Of a stretch of 64,000 nt of DNA, positions 55,180-64,000 are shown in pieces. Each line of letters starts with the position of its first letter. The first letter of the stretch is position 1. The notes under the pieces were generated by a model. It was not told the origin of the DNA. It did no database searches and saw only the letters and a program-made list of their open reading frames with translations. This DNA is from Azospirillum sp. 412522 (GTDB taxonomy: Bacteria; Pseudomonadota; Alphaproteobacteria; Azospirillales; Azospirillaceae). The stretch is from positions 1 to 64,000 of the forward strand of contig NZ_RWIJ01000008.1 of NCBI RefSeq assembly GCF_019805165.1, read 5' to 3'. A program made the position numbers and the translations under genes.

Positions 55180-55892
55180 AACGCGATATTCTCGACCGGC
55201 TGCTCGCGGCGAAGGCCGCCGCCACCCCGGCCGCGCTGGTGACCGACCTCAACAGCGGCCTGCAGACCCTGGTTTTCGAAGACGCCGTCCATGGCGGCTT
55301 CGGGCTCGACCCCGACCTGCTGGACGAGGTGCGGCGGCGCATCCGCCAGGACCGCTCCGGCCTGCTGGTCGATCCGCAGGACGAGGACGGCTTCCGCCTG
55401 TTCGTGCACGTCCACAACCCGGCCATGCGCCTGCTGATCGTCGGCGCCGTGCACATCGCCCAGGCACTGGCCCCGGTGGCGGCGCTGACCGGCTACGACG
55501 TGACGGTGATCGACCCGCGCGGCGCCTTCGCGACCGAGGCCCGTTTCCCCGGCGTGAAGCTGAACCATCTGTGGCCGGACGAGGCGCTGGCCGAACTGAA
55601 GCCCGACGTTCGCACCGCCGTGGTCACCCTGACCCACGACCCGAAGCTGGACGACCCGGCGCTGATCGCCGCCCTGCGCTCCCCCGCCTTCTATGTCGGC
55701 GCGCTGGGCAGCAAGCGCACCCACGCGCTGCGGCTCGACCGCCTGCGCGACGAGGGGCTGAGCGAAGCCGAGGTCAAGCGCATCCGTGGCCCCGTCGGCC
55801 TGTCCATCGGCGCTGTCACCCCGGCGGAGATCGCCATTGCGATCATGGGGCAGATCACCTGCGTGCGGCGGGGCGAGAACCATCCCTGCTGA
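55176..55892 (+). CDS. coxI: XdhC/CoxI-family protein, C-terminal Rossmann half
   Basis: A 238-residue protein with an XdhC Rossmann domain: LLIVGAVHIAQALAPVAALTGYDVTVIDPRGAF, TAVVTLTHDPKLDDPAL, FYVGALGSKRTHALRLDRL and GLSIGAVTPAEIAIAIMGQI. It binds a nucleotide or molybdopterin and works with the N-terminal half encoded just before. It is the last clear cox maturation gene before the MoeA-MocA fusion. Confidence 0.88.
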   Translation: MKRDILDRLLAAKAAATPAALVTDLNSGLQTLVFEDAVHGGFGLDPDLLDEVRRRIRQDRSGLLVDPQDEDGFRLFVHVHNPAMRLLIVGAVHIAQALAPVAALTGYDVTVIDPRGAFATEARFPGVKLNHLWPDEALAELKPDVRTAVVTLTHDPKLDDPALIAALRSPAFYVGALGSKRTHALRLDRLRDEGLSEAEVKRIRGPVGLSIGAVTPAEIAIAIMGQITCVRRGENHPC

Positions 55893-56016
55893 AGAATGAG
55901 GAATCGGTGGAGGAGGTGTAGACGGCCTCCCCACCCATACCTTTCGCCCATTGCCCGGTTCCGGCCGGGCCGCCATATCCGGGGGCATCCGTCGCCCGTG
56001 CCCATCCGGAGCCCCC

Positions 56017-57669
<1,653 letters not shown>

Positions 57670-58499
57670 AGCGCTCCGCCACCGGCAGATGGGTGGCGAT
57701 CGCGTCCTCCAGCCCGTGCAGCATCCCGGCATTGCTCTCCCGCGCCTCCTCCCGGATGCGCGAGGCCCAGCCGCGCAGGATGTCGCCGGTGGCTTCGGGA
57801 TGGAACTGGAAGGCGTAGGTGGCGCGGCCGAGGCGGAAGGCCTGACGGTCGCAGGCCTCGCTGGTGGCCAGCGGCACGGCGCCCTCGGGAAACTCGAAGG
57901 TGTCGTAATGCCACTGGGCGAGGTTCAGCTCCGGGCCGAAGCCGCCCAACAACGGATCATCCTGGGCGGCGTCGGTCAGGCTGACGCGATGGACGCCCAG
58001 TTCCGGCGTGGTGTGGCGGTAGACCTTGGCGCCATAGGCACGGGCCGCGAGCTGCGCCCCCAGGCAGATGCCCATCACCGGCCGGTCGGCGTCGGTGAAG
58101 TCGCGGATCGTCTCCATCACCCGGCCGAAATGCGGCCCCTTCTCGTCGTTCCAGGCGTCCTGCGGACCGCCCAGCACCACCAGACCGGCGAAACCGTCCT
58201 TATCAGGGATCGCCTCGCCCTCGTTGGCGGCGATGGTGACGAGGGTGGCGCCGTTGTCGGTCAGCGCGTCGCCCACCAGACCGATGGGAGCGGTTCGGCT
58301 GTTCTGAACGACCAGGATGCGCATGGGTCTGCTCGGCTCGCGTCGTTGGCATGGTTGTCATCAAGTTGTGAGACCGTCGCGGGCGGAGTTCAAGCCGCAG
58401 GCGTGGCGGACCGCATGCGCCGCTGTGCAAAGCCGCTATGCGCGGCGGCGGAAAGCTGGTCTAGAGTGTACGAACTTTCCCGCCGGAGGTCCGTTCCGC

Positions 58500-60014
58500 A
58501 TGTTGTCCCGCCGCCATCTCCTCGCCACGCCGCTGTTCGCCGCCATGCTGGCGACGGCCCTGCCCGCCTGGGCGCAGAACGGCACGCTGACCTTCCTGCA
58601 TGTGAACGACGTCTACGAGATCGCTCCGGTGAAGGGACAGGGCGGGTTCGGGCCGCTGATGACCCTGCTGAAGCGCGAGCGCGCCGTGGCTCCGGATGCG
58701 ATCACCACCGTCGGCGGTGATTTCCTGTCGCCGTCGCTGCTGTCGGGCACGACGCGGGGCGAACAGATGATCGCGCTGTTCAACGCCGTCGGTGTCGACG
58801 CGGTGACCTTCGGCAATCACGAGTTCGACTTCGGTCCCGACCTGCTGAAGCAGCGGATGGCCGAATCGAAGTTCCCGTGGATCGGCACCAATGTGCGCTC
58901 GGCCGACGGCTCCGCCTTCGCCAACACGGTGCCGAACTGGACCAGGACCGTCGACGGCATCACCGTCGGCTTCATCGGCCTGATCACCCCCGACACCGCC
59001 CGCCTGTCGAGCGCCGGGCCGAGCCTGAGCTTCCCGCCGGTGCTGGAGACGGCGGCGGCGGCGGTGAAGGATCTGCGGGCGAAGGGAGCCGCGGTCGTGG
59101 TGGCGCTGACCCACCTGACCATCGAGGAGGACCGGGAGCTCGCGTCCAAGGTCAAGGGCATCGACCTGATCCTGGGCGGCCACGACCATGACCCGATCAG
59201 CTTCTACGAGGGGTCGACCCTCATCCTGAAGGCCGGGCACGACGCGCAGTATCTCGGCGTGGTGAAGCTGGCGGTCGAAACCAAGGACGCCGGCAAGGGG
59301 CCGGCGACCACCACCGTGCCGACGGAGTGGCGCTTCGTCACCACCGCCGGCGTCGCCCCCGACCCGGCGGTGGAAACGGTGGTGGAAGGCTACACCAAGC
59401 GCCTGGACAGCGATCTGGCGGCGGTGATCGGCACCACCACCACCGAGCTCGACAGCCGCAAGGACGTGGTGCGCAGCCGCGAAGCCAGCATGGGCAACCT
59501 GATCGCCGACGCCCTGCGCGACACGCTGAAGGCCGATGTCGCCATCACCAACGGCGGCGGCATCCGCGCCGATGCGCTGCACCCCGCCGGCTCCACGCTG
59601 ACCCGCAAGGACATCTTCGCCGAGCTGCCCTTCGGCAATGTCGGCGTGCTGGTGGAGATGTCGGGGCAGGACCTGATCTCCACCCTCGAACATGGCGTCA
59701 GCAAGGTGGAGGAGAAGGCCGGCCGCTTCCCCCAGGTCTCCGGCCTGACCATGACCTACGATCCCAAGGCGCCGGCAGGGCGGCGGGTGACCTCGATCCT
59801 GGTCGGCGGCAAGCCGGTGGACCCGCAGGCGACCTACCGCGTCGCCACCAACGATTACATGCTGAAGGGCGGCGACGGCTATGCCGCCTTCCCGCGTTCC
59901 AAAGTCATCGTCGATGCCTCGGGCGCGGTGTTGCTGGCGACCATCGTGATGAACTACGTCGAGGCCAAGAAAACAATCGCCCCGGCGGTGGAGGGAAGGA
60001 TCGTGGCAAAATAA
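58500..60014 (+). CDS. Periplasmic 5'-nucleotidase/UshA-family phosphatase
   Basis: A 504-residue exported metallophosphatase. A signal with SRRHLLATPLFAAML (Tat- or Sec-like) ends near AWAQ. The metallophosphatase domain shows LTFLHVNDVYEI, GNHEFDFGPD and GGHDHDPISFYEG. The C-terminal nucleotidase domain shows MGNLIADALRD, ITNGGGIRAD and the substrate motif NDYMLKGGDGYAAF. It releases phosphate from nucleotides or related esters. GGAGG precedes ATG 58500. It stands alone. Confidence 0.9.
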   Translation: MLSRRHLLATPLFAAMLATALPAWAQNGTLTFLHVNDVYEIAPVKGQGGFGPLMTLLKRERAVAPDAITTVGGDFLSPSLLSGTTRGEQMIALFNAVGVDAVTFGNHEFDFGPDLLKQRMAESKFPWIGTNVRSADGSAFANTVPNWTRTVDGITVGFIGLITPDTARLSSAGPSLSFPPVLETAAAAVKDLRAKGAAVVVALTHLTIEEDRELASKVKGIDLILGGHDHDPISFYEGSTLILKAGHDAQYLGVVKLAVETKDAGKGPATTTVPTEWRFVTTAGVAPDPAVETVVEGYTKRLDSDLAAVIGTTTTELDSRKDVVRSREASMGNLIADALRDTLKADVAITNGGGIRADALHPAGSTLTRKDIFAELPFGNVGVLVEMSGQDLISTLEHGVSKVEEKAGRFPQVSGLTMTYDPKAPAGRRVTSILVGGKPVDPQATYRVATNDYMLKGGDGYAAFPRSKVIVDASGAVLLATIVMNYVEAKKTIAPAVEGRIVAK

Positions 60015-60123
60015 CGCAGCAGCCGGGACATTATCGTGCCTTCGGCCGTCACTCGGTTGCGCGGGGCGGGCTTTTCCCTTTAGGGTAGCCCGTCCGCCCT
60101 ACATCCGCGCCGAAGGCCGCCGC

Positions 60124-61182
60124 ATGTCCGACACCCTGACCGCCCGCTCCAACGACTTCGCCCAGACCTTCAACACCGCCCATGGCGAGGCCGGCCTGGG
60201 CCGGGTGTCGATCGCCCATATCCTGCAGCGCATCCAGTCCGATCCGAGCTTCCTGTTCGGCGAGGAGTTCCGCCAGGGCGCCGGGCAATGTCCGTTCCAT
60301 GCCGGCGCGGCCCAGGGCAAGGCGGACGGCACCCAATCCCCCCCACAGGCGAGCATCCCGCAGGACGATGCCGACAAGGTCGCGGTCAACAGCCTGCTGG
60401 CCCTGCTGTTCAACCGTCTGCGCGACCATATCGCGGAAAAGCTGCCCTTCGATGCGGACGGGCGGCCGATGCTGCCGATCCCGCCGCGCTCGCCGCACGG
60501 GATCGACCCGGCCGACCGCGCCGCCATGGCCGCCGCGGCGCCGGACGTCTTCTGTTCCGTCCTGCGCGACGCCACCTGCCACCTGCTGGACGGGCTGATC
60601 ACCGGCTGGGCCGTCGATCTGGTGCGGGAGGAGGAGCATTTCCGCTCCCAGGGGTCCGGCGAGATCTCGCTCGACGCGGCGGCGACCTTCGTCCTGCGCA
60701 CGGTGCTGGAACACTCGCCGCTCTACCAGCGCGCCGGCTACGACATGCTGTCGATCACCAAGACCGGCAGCCACACTGCGATCCATATCTGCTGGGCGAT
60801 GGTGGAGGCGGCGCCGCTTCTGGTGCCGGGGCGCGACGCCGCCTTCTACGACGACCTCGTCCACCGCAGCCTGAAGCAGATCGTGCCGCTGTCGATGTCC
60901 AGCCTGGGCATGCTGGTCCATTACATGGAGGAAAGCGGGATCGAGCCGCCCGACGGGCTGGCCGTGCACCGGCTGCCCAAGGACCAGAAGGCTTTCATTC
61001 TGGATGCCAACGGGCTGATCCGGCTGAACGCCGATCCCATCGTCACCTTCGCCAAGCCGGGCGAGCGCTATTACACCGGCTGCCCCGCCTTCTACACCAC
61101 CAACCTGATCAAGCTGTATCTGGACATCGTCGCCGGGCTGGCGCTCGACTACTCCGTCTACGACCGCCTGCAGGAGGGTTGA
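60124..61182 (+). CDS. Unknown protein, paralogue 1 of a tandem pair
   Basis: A 352-residue soluble, mostly helical protein. It shares with the next gene an N-terminal SNDFAQTFNTAHGEAG start, a CPFHAG motif near residue 56, a long conserved core DMLSITKTGSHTAIHICWAMVEAAPLL and a near-terminal GERYYTGCPAFY. The conserved Cys/His could bind a metal or heme, but no known family is recognised. It lies 5 bp before its paralogue, so the pair is likely an operon and perhaps a heterodimer. Confidence 0.8.
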   Translation: MSDTLTARSNDFAQTFNTAHGEAGLGRVSIAHILQRIQSDPSFLFGEEFRQGAGQCPFHAGAAQGKADGTQSPPQASIPQDDADKVAVNSLLALLFNRLRDHIAEKLPFDADGRPMLPIPPRSPHGIDPADRAAMAAAAPDVFCSVLRDATCHLLDGLITGWAVDLVREEEHFRSQGSGEISLDAAATFVLRTVLEHSPLYQRAGYDMLSITKTGSHTAIHICWAMVEAAPLLVPGRDAAFYDDLVHRSLKQIVPLSMSSLGMLVHYMEESGIEPPDGLAVHRLPKDQKAFILDANGLIRLNADPIVTFAKPGERYYTGCPAFYTTNLIKLYLDIVAGLALDYSVYDRLQEG

Positions 61183-61187
61183 GCCCG

Positions 61188-62186
61188 ATGGCCCGCACCA
61201 ACGACTTCGCGCTGACCTATGCCGGGGCGCACGAGGAGGCCGGGATGACCCGGATCAACCTCGCCCCCATCCTGCACCGCATCGCCGAAGACCCGAACTA
61301 CCTCCTCAGCGACGAGCTGCTGACGCTGGCCGGCCATTGCCCGGCCCATGCCGACACCCGCAAGGAGGATTTCGAGAAGGTCGCGATCAACACGCTGCTC
61401 GGGTTCCTCTACGTCGACCTGCGGGAGCACATCATCGCCCGCATGCCGCTGGACGATGGCGGGCATCTGAAGCTGTCGACCCCGCCGGACTCGCCGCACC
61501 GGCTCGACTTCGCCGATCCCGAGGGCATGGCCGCCGCCGATCCGGACCGCATGGTCGGCTTCCTGCGCGATTCCGTCTGCCACCTGCTCGACGCCATCAT
61601 CAAGGATTGGGCGATCAAGGTGATGGTGGAGGAGGACCGCTGCCGGACGGAGGGGACGATCACCGACATGGCCGCCGCCGGCTATGTGCTGGGCCGCGAG
61701 TTGCAGAAGTCGGTGCTGCACGGCCCGTCCGGCTACGACATGCTGTCGATCACCAAGACCGGCAGCCACACGGCGCTGCATGTCTGCTGGAATCTGGTGG
61801 AGGCGGCGCCGCTGCTGCGCCCGGGCCTGGAGTCCGCGGCCTATGACGACCTCGCCCGCCGCAGCCTGAAGCAGGTTCTGCCGCTCGCCATGGGCAGCCT
61901 GGGCATGCTGTGCCAGTTCATGGCGGCGGGAAGGATCGAGGCCGACGACCATCAGGCGATCCACCCGCTGCGCGCCGACCAGTCGGCCTTCCTCTACGAT
62001 CCCGACAAGGATCTGATCGTCCTGAACACCGACCTGATCGAGCCGACCGCGATGGCGGGAGAGCGCCACTACACCGGTTGCCCGGCCTTCTATGCCAACG
62101 GCCTGATCAACCTCTACATGGAAATCGTCCTGACGCTGGCGGCACAGTACGGCATGTATGCGCGGCTGCAGGACAGGGTGGCGTGA
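61188..62186 (+). CDS. Unknown protein, paralogue 2 of a tandem pair
   Basis: A 332-residue protein clearly related to the preceding gene product over the whole length: TNDFALTYAGAHEEAG, GHCPAHAD, CHLLDAIIKDWAIKV, DMLSITKTGSHTALHVCWNLVEAAPLL, LKQVLPLAMGSLGML and GERHYTGCPAFYANGLINLYME. It lacks the 20-residue insertion after the CPxHA motif present in paralogue 1. ATG 61188 has GGAGG upstream. Function unknown. Confidence 0.8.
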   Translation: MARTNDFALTYAGAHEEAGMTRINLAPILHRIAEDPNYLLSDELLTLAGHCPAHADTRKEDFEKVAINTLLGFLYVDLREHIIARMPLDDGGHLKLSTPPDSPHRLDFADPEGMAAADPDRMVGFLRDSVCHLLDAIIKDWAIKVMVEEDRCRTEGTITDMAAAGYVLGRELQKSVLHGPSGYDMLSITKTGSHTALHVCWNLVEAAPLLRPGLESAAYDDLARRSLKQVLPLAMGSLGMLCQFMAAGRIEADDHQAIHPLRADQSAFLYDPDKDLIVLNTDLIEPTAMAGERHYTGCPAFYANGLINLYMEIVLTLAAQYGMYARLQDRVA

Positions 62187-62265
62187 CCGTTCGGCGTGAA
62201 TGGGGTTCTTGACGGGACGCCGACCATGCCTATGTTGGCGTTCCGTCAGAATCGGAAGGTTTGAG

Positions 62266-62988
62266 TTGGCGAAGAAAAGCACCCTGCGGGCGGTCACCAC
62301 CACCGCGCTGGCCGATGCGATCAAGCGCAACCGCAGCCGCATGGCGACGCCATGGCAGCGCGCACTCGGCCATCTGGAAAGCGTGTTCATCGACCACGCC
62401 TGCTTCCGGCTGCTCTATTCCAACACCTACCGCATCTCCCCCGACATGTACCGGGCAAGCCAGCCCTCGCCCTCGCACGTCGCGGCGGCGGCGCGCAACG
62501 GGGTGAGGACGATCCTGAACCTGCGCGGCTCGCGCGACTGCGCCTCCTACCTCCTGGAGGCGGAGGCCTGCCGCGCCCATGGGCTGGAACTGGTCGATTT
62601 TCCGGTGAACTCCCGCGACATGCCGAAGAAGGAGACCCTTCTGAAGGCGCGCGAGCTGTTCAGGACCATGACCTATCCGGCGCTGATGCACTGCAAGTCG
62701 GGCGCCGACCGCGCCGGCTTCATGGCGACGCTGTACCTGTTCGCCCATGAAGGCCAGCCGCTCGACCGGGCGATGAAGCAGCTCTCGTGGAAATACGGCC
62801 ACTTCAAGCAGGCGAAGACCGGCATCCTCGACTATTTCTTCGAGCTGTACGCCGCCTACAACCAGAAGCGCCCGATCGCGTTCTGGGATTGGGTGGAACG
62901 CGTCTACGACCCGGTGGAAGCCAAGGCGAGCTTCCGCTCCCGTGAATGGGCGGACGCGGTGGTGGACCGGGTGCTGGGCCGCGAATAA
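62266..62988 (+). CDS. Protein tyrosine/dual-specificity phosphatase-like protein
   Basis: About 240 residues. The phosphatase loop HCKSGADR matches HCX5R, and the start of the domain is MYRASQPSPSHVAAAARNGVRTILNLRGSRDC, as in DSP-type or DUF442-like phosphatases. Residues in FPVNSRDMPKKETL may include the general acid. TTG 62266 with GAAGG upstream gives MAKKSTLRAV; ATG 62341 is possible. The gene follows the tandem unknown pair by about 80 bp and may belong to it. Confidence 0.78.
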   Translation: MAKKSTLRAVTTTALADAIKRNRSRMATPWQRALGHLESVFIDHACFRLLYSNTYRISPDMYRASQPSPSHVAAAARNGVRTILNLRGSRDCASYLLEAEACRAHGLELVDFPVNSRDMPKKETLLKARELFRTMTYPALMHCKSGADRAGFMATLYLFAHEGQPLDRAMKQLSWKYGHFKQAKTGILDYFFELYAAYNQKRPIAFWDWVERVYDPVEAKASFRSREWADAVVDRVLGRE

Positions 62989-63012
62989 GGCGGCCCGCTC
63001 ATCCGCGGCGCC

Positions 63013-63669
63013 TCAGCGGGCAACGTACCAGTCGGCGCGGTGGTTGAAGGCGACGAAGGCGTTCAGCACCGCGGCGCCCAGGATGGATGCCAGCAGCGCC
63101 TGCCAGTCCAGCACGAAGGCGGCGGCCGAGAACACCGCCAGATCGAACAGCGACTGCAGCCAGCCGGCCCGGAATCCGGTCCTCTCCTGCAGATAATAGG
63201 CGAGGATGCCGACGCCGCCGCCGCTGGCGCCGTGGCGGAACAGCCCGATCACCCCGATGCCGACGCAGAACCCGGCCAGGACCGCCGCGACATAGGGATT
63301 GATGGCGCTGAAGCTCATCATCGACGGCAACAGGCTGGACAGCACGGCGATACCGGTCACCGCGATCAGCGACCTGACCGTAAAGCCGACACCGATGCGG
63401 GCGAGAGCAAGAAAGTAAAAAGGAAGATTGACCACAAAGAACAGAATTCCGAAATCGATGCCCGTTGCGTAAGAAATCACAAAAGTAAGTCCGGCTGCCT
63501 GTCCGGTCACCAGTCCGGCGGCATGAAGAATGGCAATGCCGAACGACGTCATCACAACGCCGAACAGTTGCCCCTGTAAATTATCAAAGAAGCTATGTGC
63601 TGCTCTTGGATGATCGTAAGTGACCGATGCGGGGGATGACGAAATAGTCGAAGCAGAATTGTTCGCCAT
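63013..63669 (-). CDS. YitT-family membrane protein, second copy
   Basis: A 218-residue membrane protein with five to six helices (LFGVVMTSFGIAILHAAGLV, DFGILFFVVNLPFYFLALARIG, LFRHGASGGGVGILAYYLQERTG). It is homologous to the YitT protein at 35436. ATG 63669 follows GAGGGG by 8 bases. An inverted repeat lies about 50 bp upstream. Function unknown. Confidence 0.82.
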   Translation of the reverse strand: MANNSASTISSSPASVTYDHPRAAHSFFDNLQGQLFGVVMTSFGIAILHAAGLVTGQAAGLTFVISYATGIDFGILFFVVNLPFYFLALARIGVGFTVRSLIAVTGIAVLSSLLPSMMSFSAINPYVAAVLAGFCVGIGVIGLFRHGASGGGVGILAYYLQERTGFRAGWLQSLFDLAVFSAAAFVLDWQALLASILGAAVLNAFVAFNHRADWYVAR

Positions 63670-63718
63670 GCCAATCACCCCTCAGCGTCGCCTGTGTGTT
63701 TACACGCGACGCCCAATA

Positions 63719-63739
63719 TAGGTCATTTTTGCTGACCTA
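63719..63739. promoter_or_regulatory. TAGGTCA-N7-TGACCTA inverted repeat upstream of yitT
   Basis: A perfect 7-bp inverted repeat (63719-63725, 63733-63739) with an AT-rich 7-base spacer lies 50 bp before the YitT start on the minus strand, in a position fitting a regulator site. The nearby 120 bp up to 63857 hold no gene. Confidence 0.4.
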
Positions 63740-63857
63740 TCCATACTTCGCTTCGGGGAGGGGACGAGCTATGCGATTTGCGGGGGCGCAGGCGCTCGGA
63801 TGGTCCTTTGGTGCCAAGGAGGCAAAGAACCATCCTGTCTAATTGGAAGTCCGAAAA

Positions 63858-64000
63858 TCAGGCGGCCAAAGTCCGCGCCAGCGTATCGCCATCGACGTTG
63901 CGACCGGACAGCACCGCGACCGTCTTCCCCGTGCGCCCCAGCCGGCCGCCGAGCACCGCGGCGACTGCCGCAGCCCCCGCCCCTTCCGCCACCACACCGA
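63858..64000 (-). CDS. Threonine/serine dehydratase, C-terminal fragment
   Basis: The minus strand from the window edge to TGA 63858 encodes the end of a PLP-dependent threonine/serine dehydratase. The segments VVAEGAGAAAVAAVL, GRTGKTVAVLSGRNVDGD and LARTLAA are typical of this end (EGAGA, VxVLSGxNxD). The N-terminal part lies beyond the window. It is the catabolic or short form without an ACT domain. Confidence 0.8.
   Translation of the reverse strand, partial: GVVAEGAGAAAVAAVLGGRLGRTGKTVAVLSGRNVDGDTLARTLAA

Noticed and set aside
60064..60095. GGGCGGGCT / AGCCCGTCC hairpin between the nucleotidase and the unknown pair
   Set aside because: No T-run follows and one pair is G-U; not enough to call a terminator.

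Overview
The window is very GC-rich, densely packed, uniformly coding DNA. Its content (HupTUV/HupR hydrogen sensing, Hup uptake hydrogenase, NirK/cNor denitrification genes, TAXI-TRAP transporter, form II CODH-like genes) points to an alphaproteobacterium, most likely a Rhodospirillales member such as Azospirillum. The assignment is an inference from gene content, gene order and base composition. No rRNA, tRNA or CRISPR array was seen.

Layout. 1-134: edge of an ISNCY-like insertion sequence. 281-4036: marR plus a three-gene AaeAB/FUSC-type efflux operon. 4081-20608: a [NiFe]-hydrogenase island. hupT-hupU-hupV encode the H2-sensing kinase and regulatory hydrogenase. hupD-F-G-H-IJ-hypA encode maturation, hupR the NtrC-type regulator, hupE a metal permease, and hupS-L-C the membrane-bound uptake hydrogenase. 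An unknown ORF and a convergent hypF follow. Two sigma-54 promoters, before hupD and before hupS, match a HupR that keeps its GAFTGA loop. hypB, hypC, hypD, hypE and hupK are not in the window.

20750-22675: a small hydrophilic protein, an SDR oxidoreductase and a short independent transcript with a 26-codon ORF. 22737-30531: denitrification genes. nirK, norCBQD-mog and norEF plus a third tiny membrane gene share one CRP/FNR-type box, TTGAC-N4-GTCAA. The box lies about 41.5 bp upstream of plausible starts for nirK and for both divergent nor operons. A fourth copy of the operon logic, an orphan box at 41726, sits beside a candidate small RNA.

30622-36705: a small P-loop kinase-like gene, the tryptophan-degrading kynU-kynA-kynB operon with a divergent aminotransferase and a YitT protein, and a SEC-C protein. 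36729-41702: TetR with a divergent RND efflux pump. 41883-48393: acyltransferase, NhaD-like antiporter and a TAXI-TRAP transporter with its DUF1850 partner. 48740-57669: a form II CO-dehydrogenase-like operon (coxSLMDE, split xdhC, MoeA-MocA fusion). 57626-64000: a glutamine amidotransferase, a 5'-nucleotidase, two tandem paralogues of unknown function, a tyrosine-phosphatase-like protein, a second YitT protein and the end of a threonine dehydratase.

Taken together, the island supports H2 oxidation, NO2-/NO reduction and possibly CO or another molybdenum-hydroxylase substrate oxidation, with low-oxygen, NO and H2 signals acting through FNR-type and HupR regulators.
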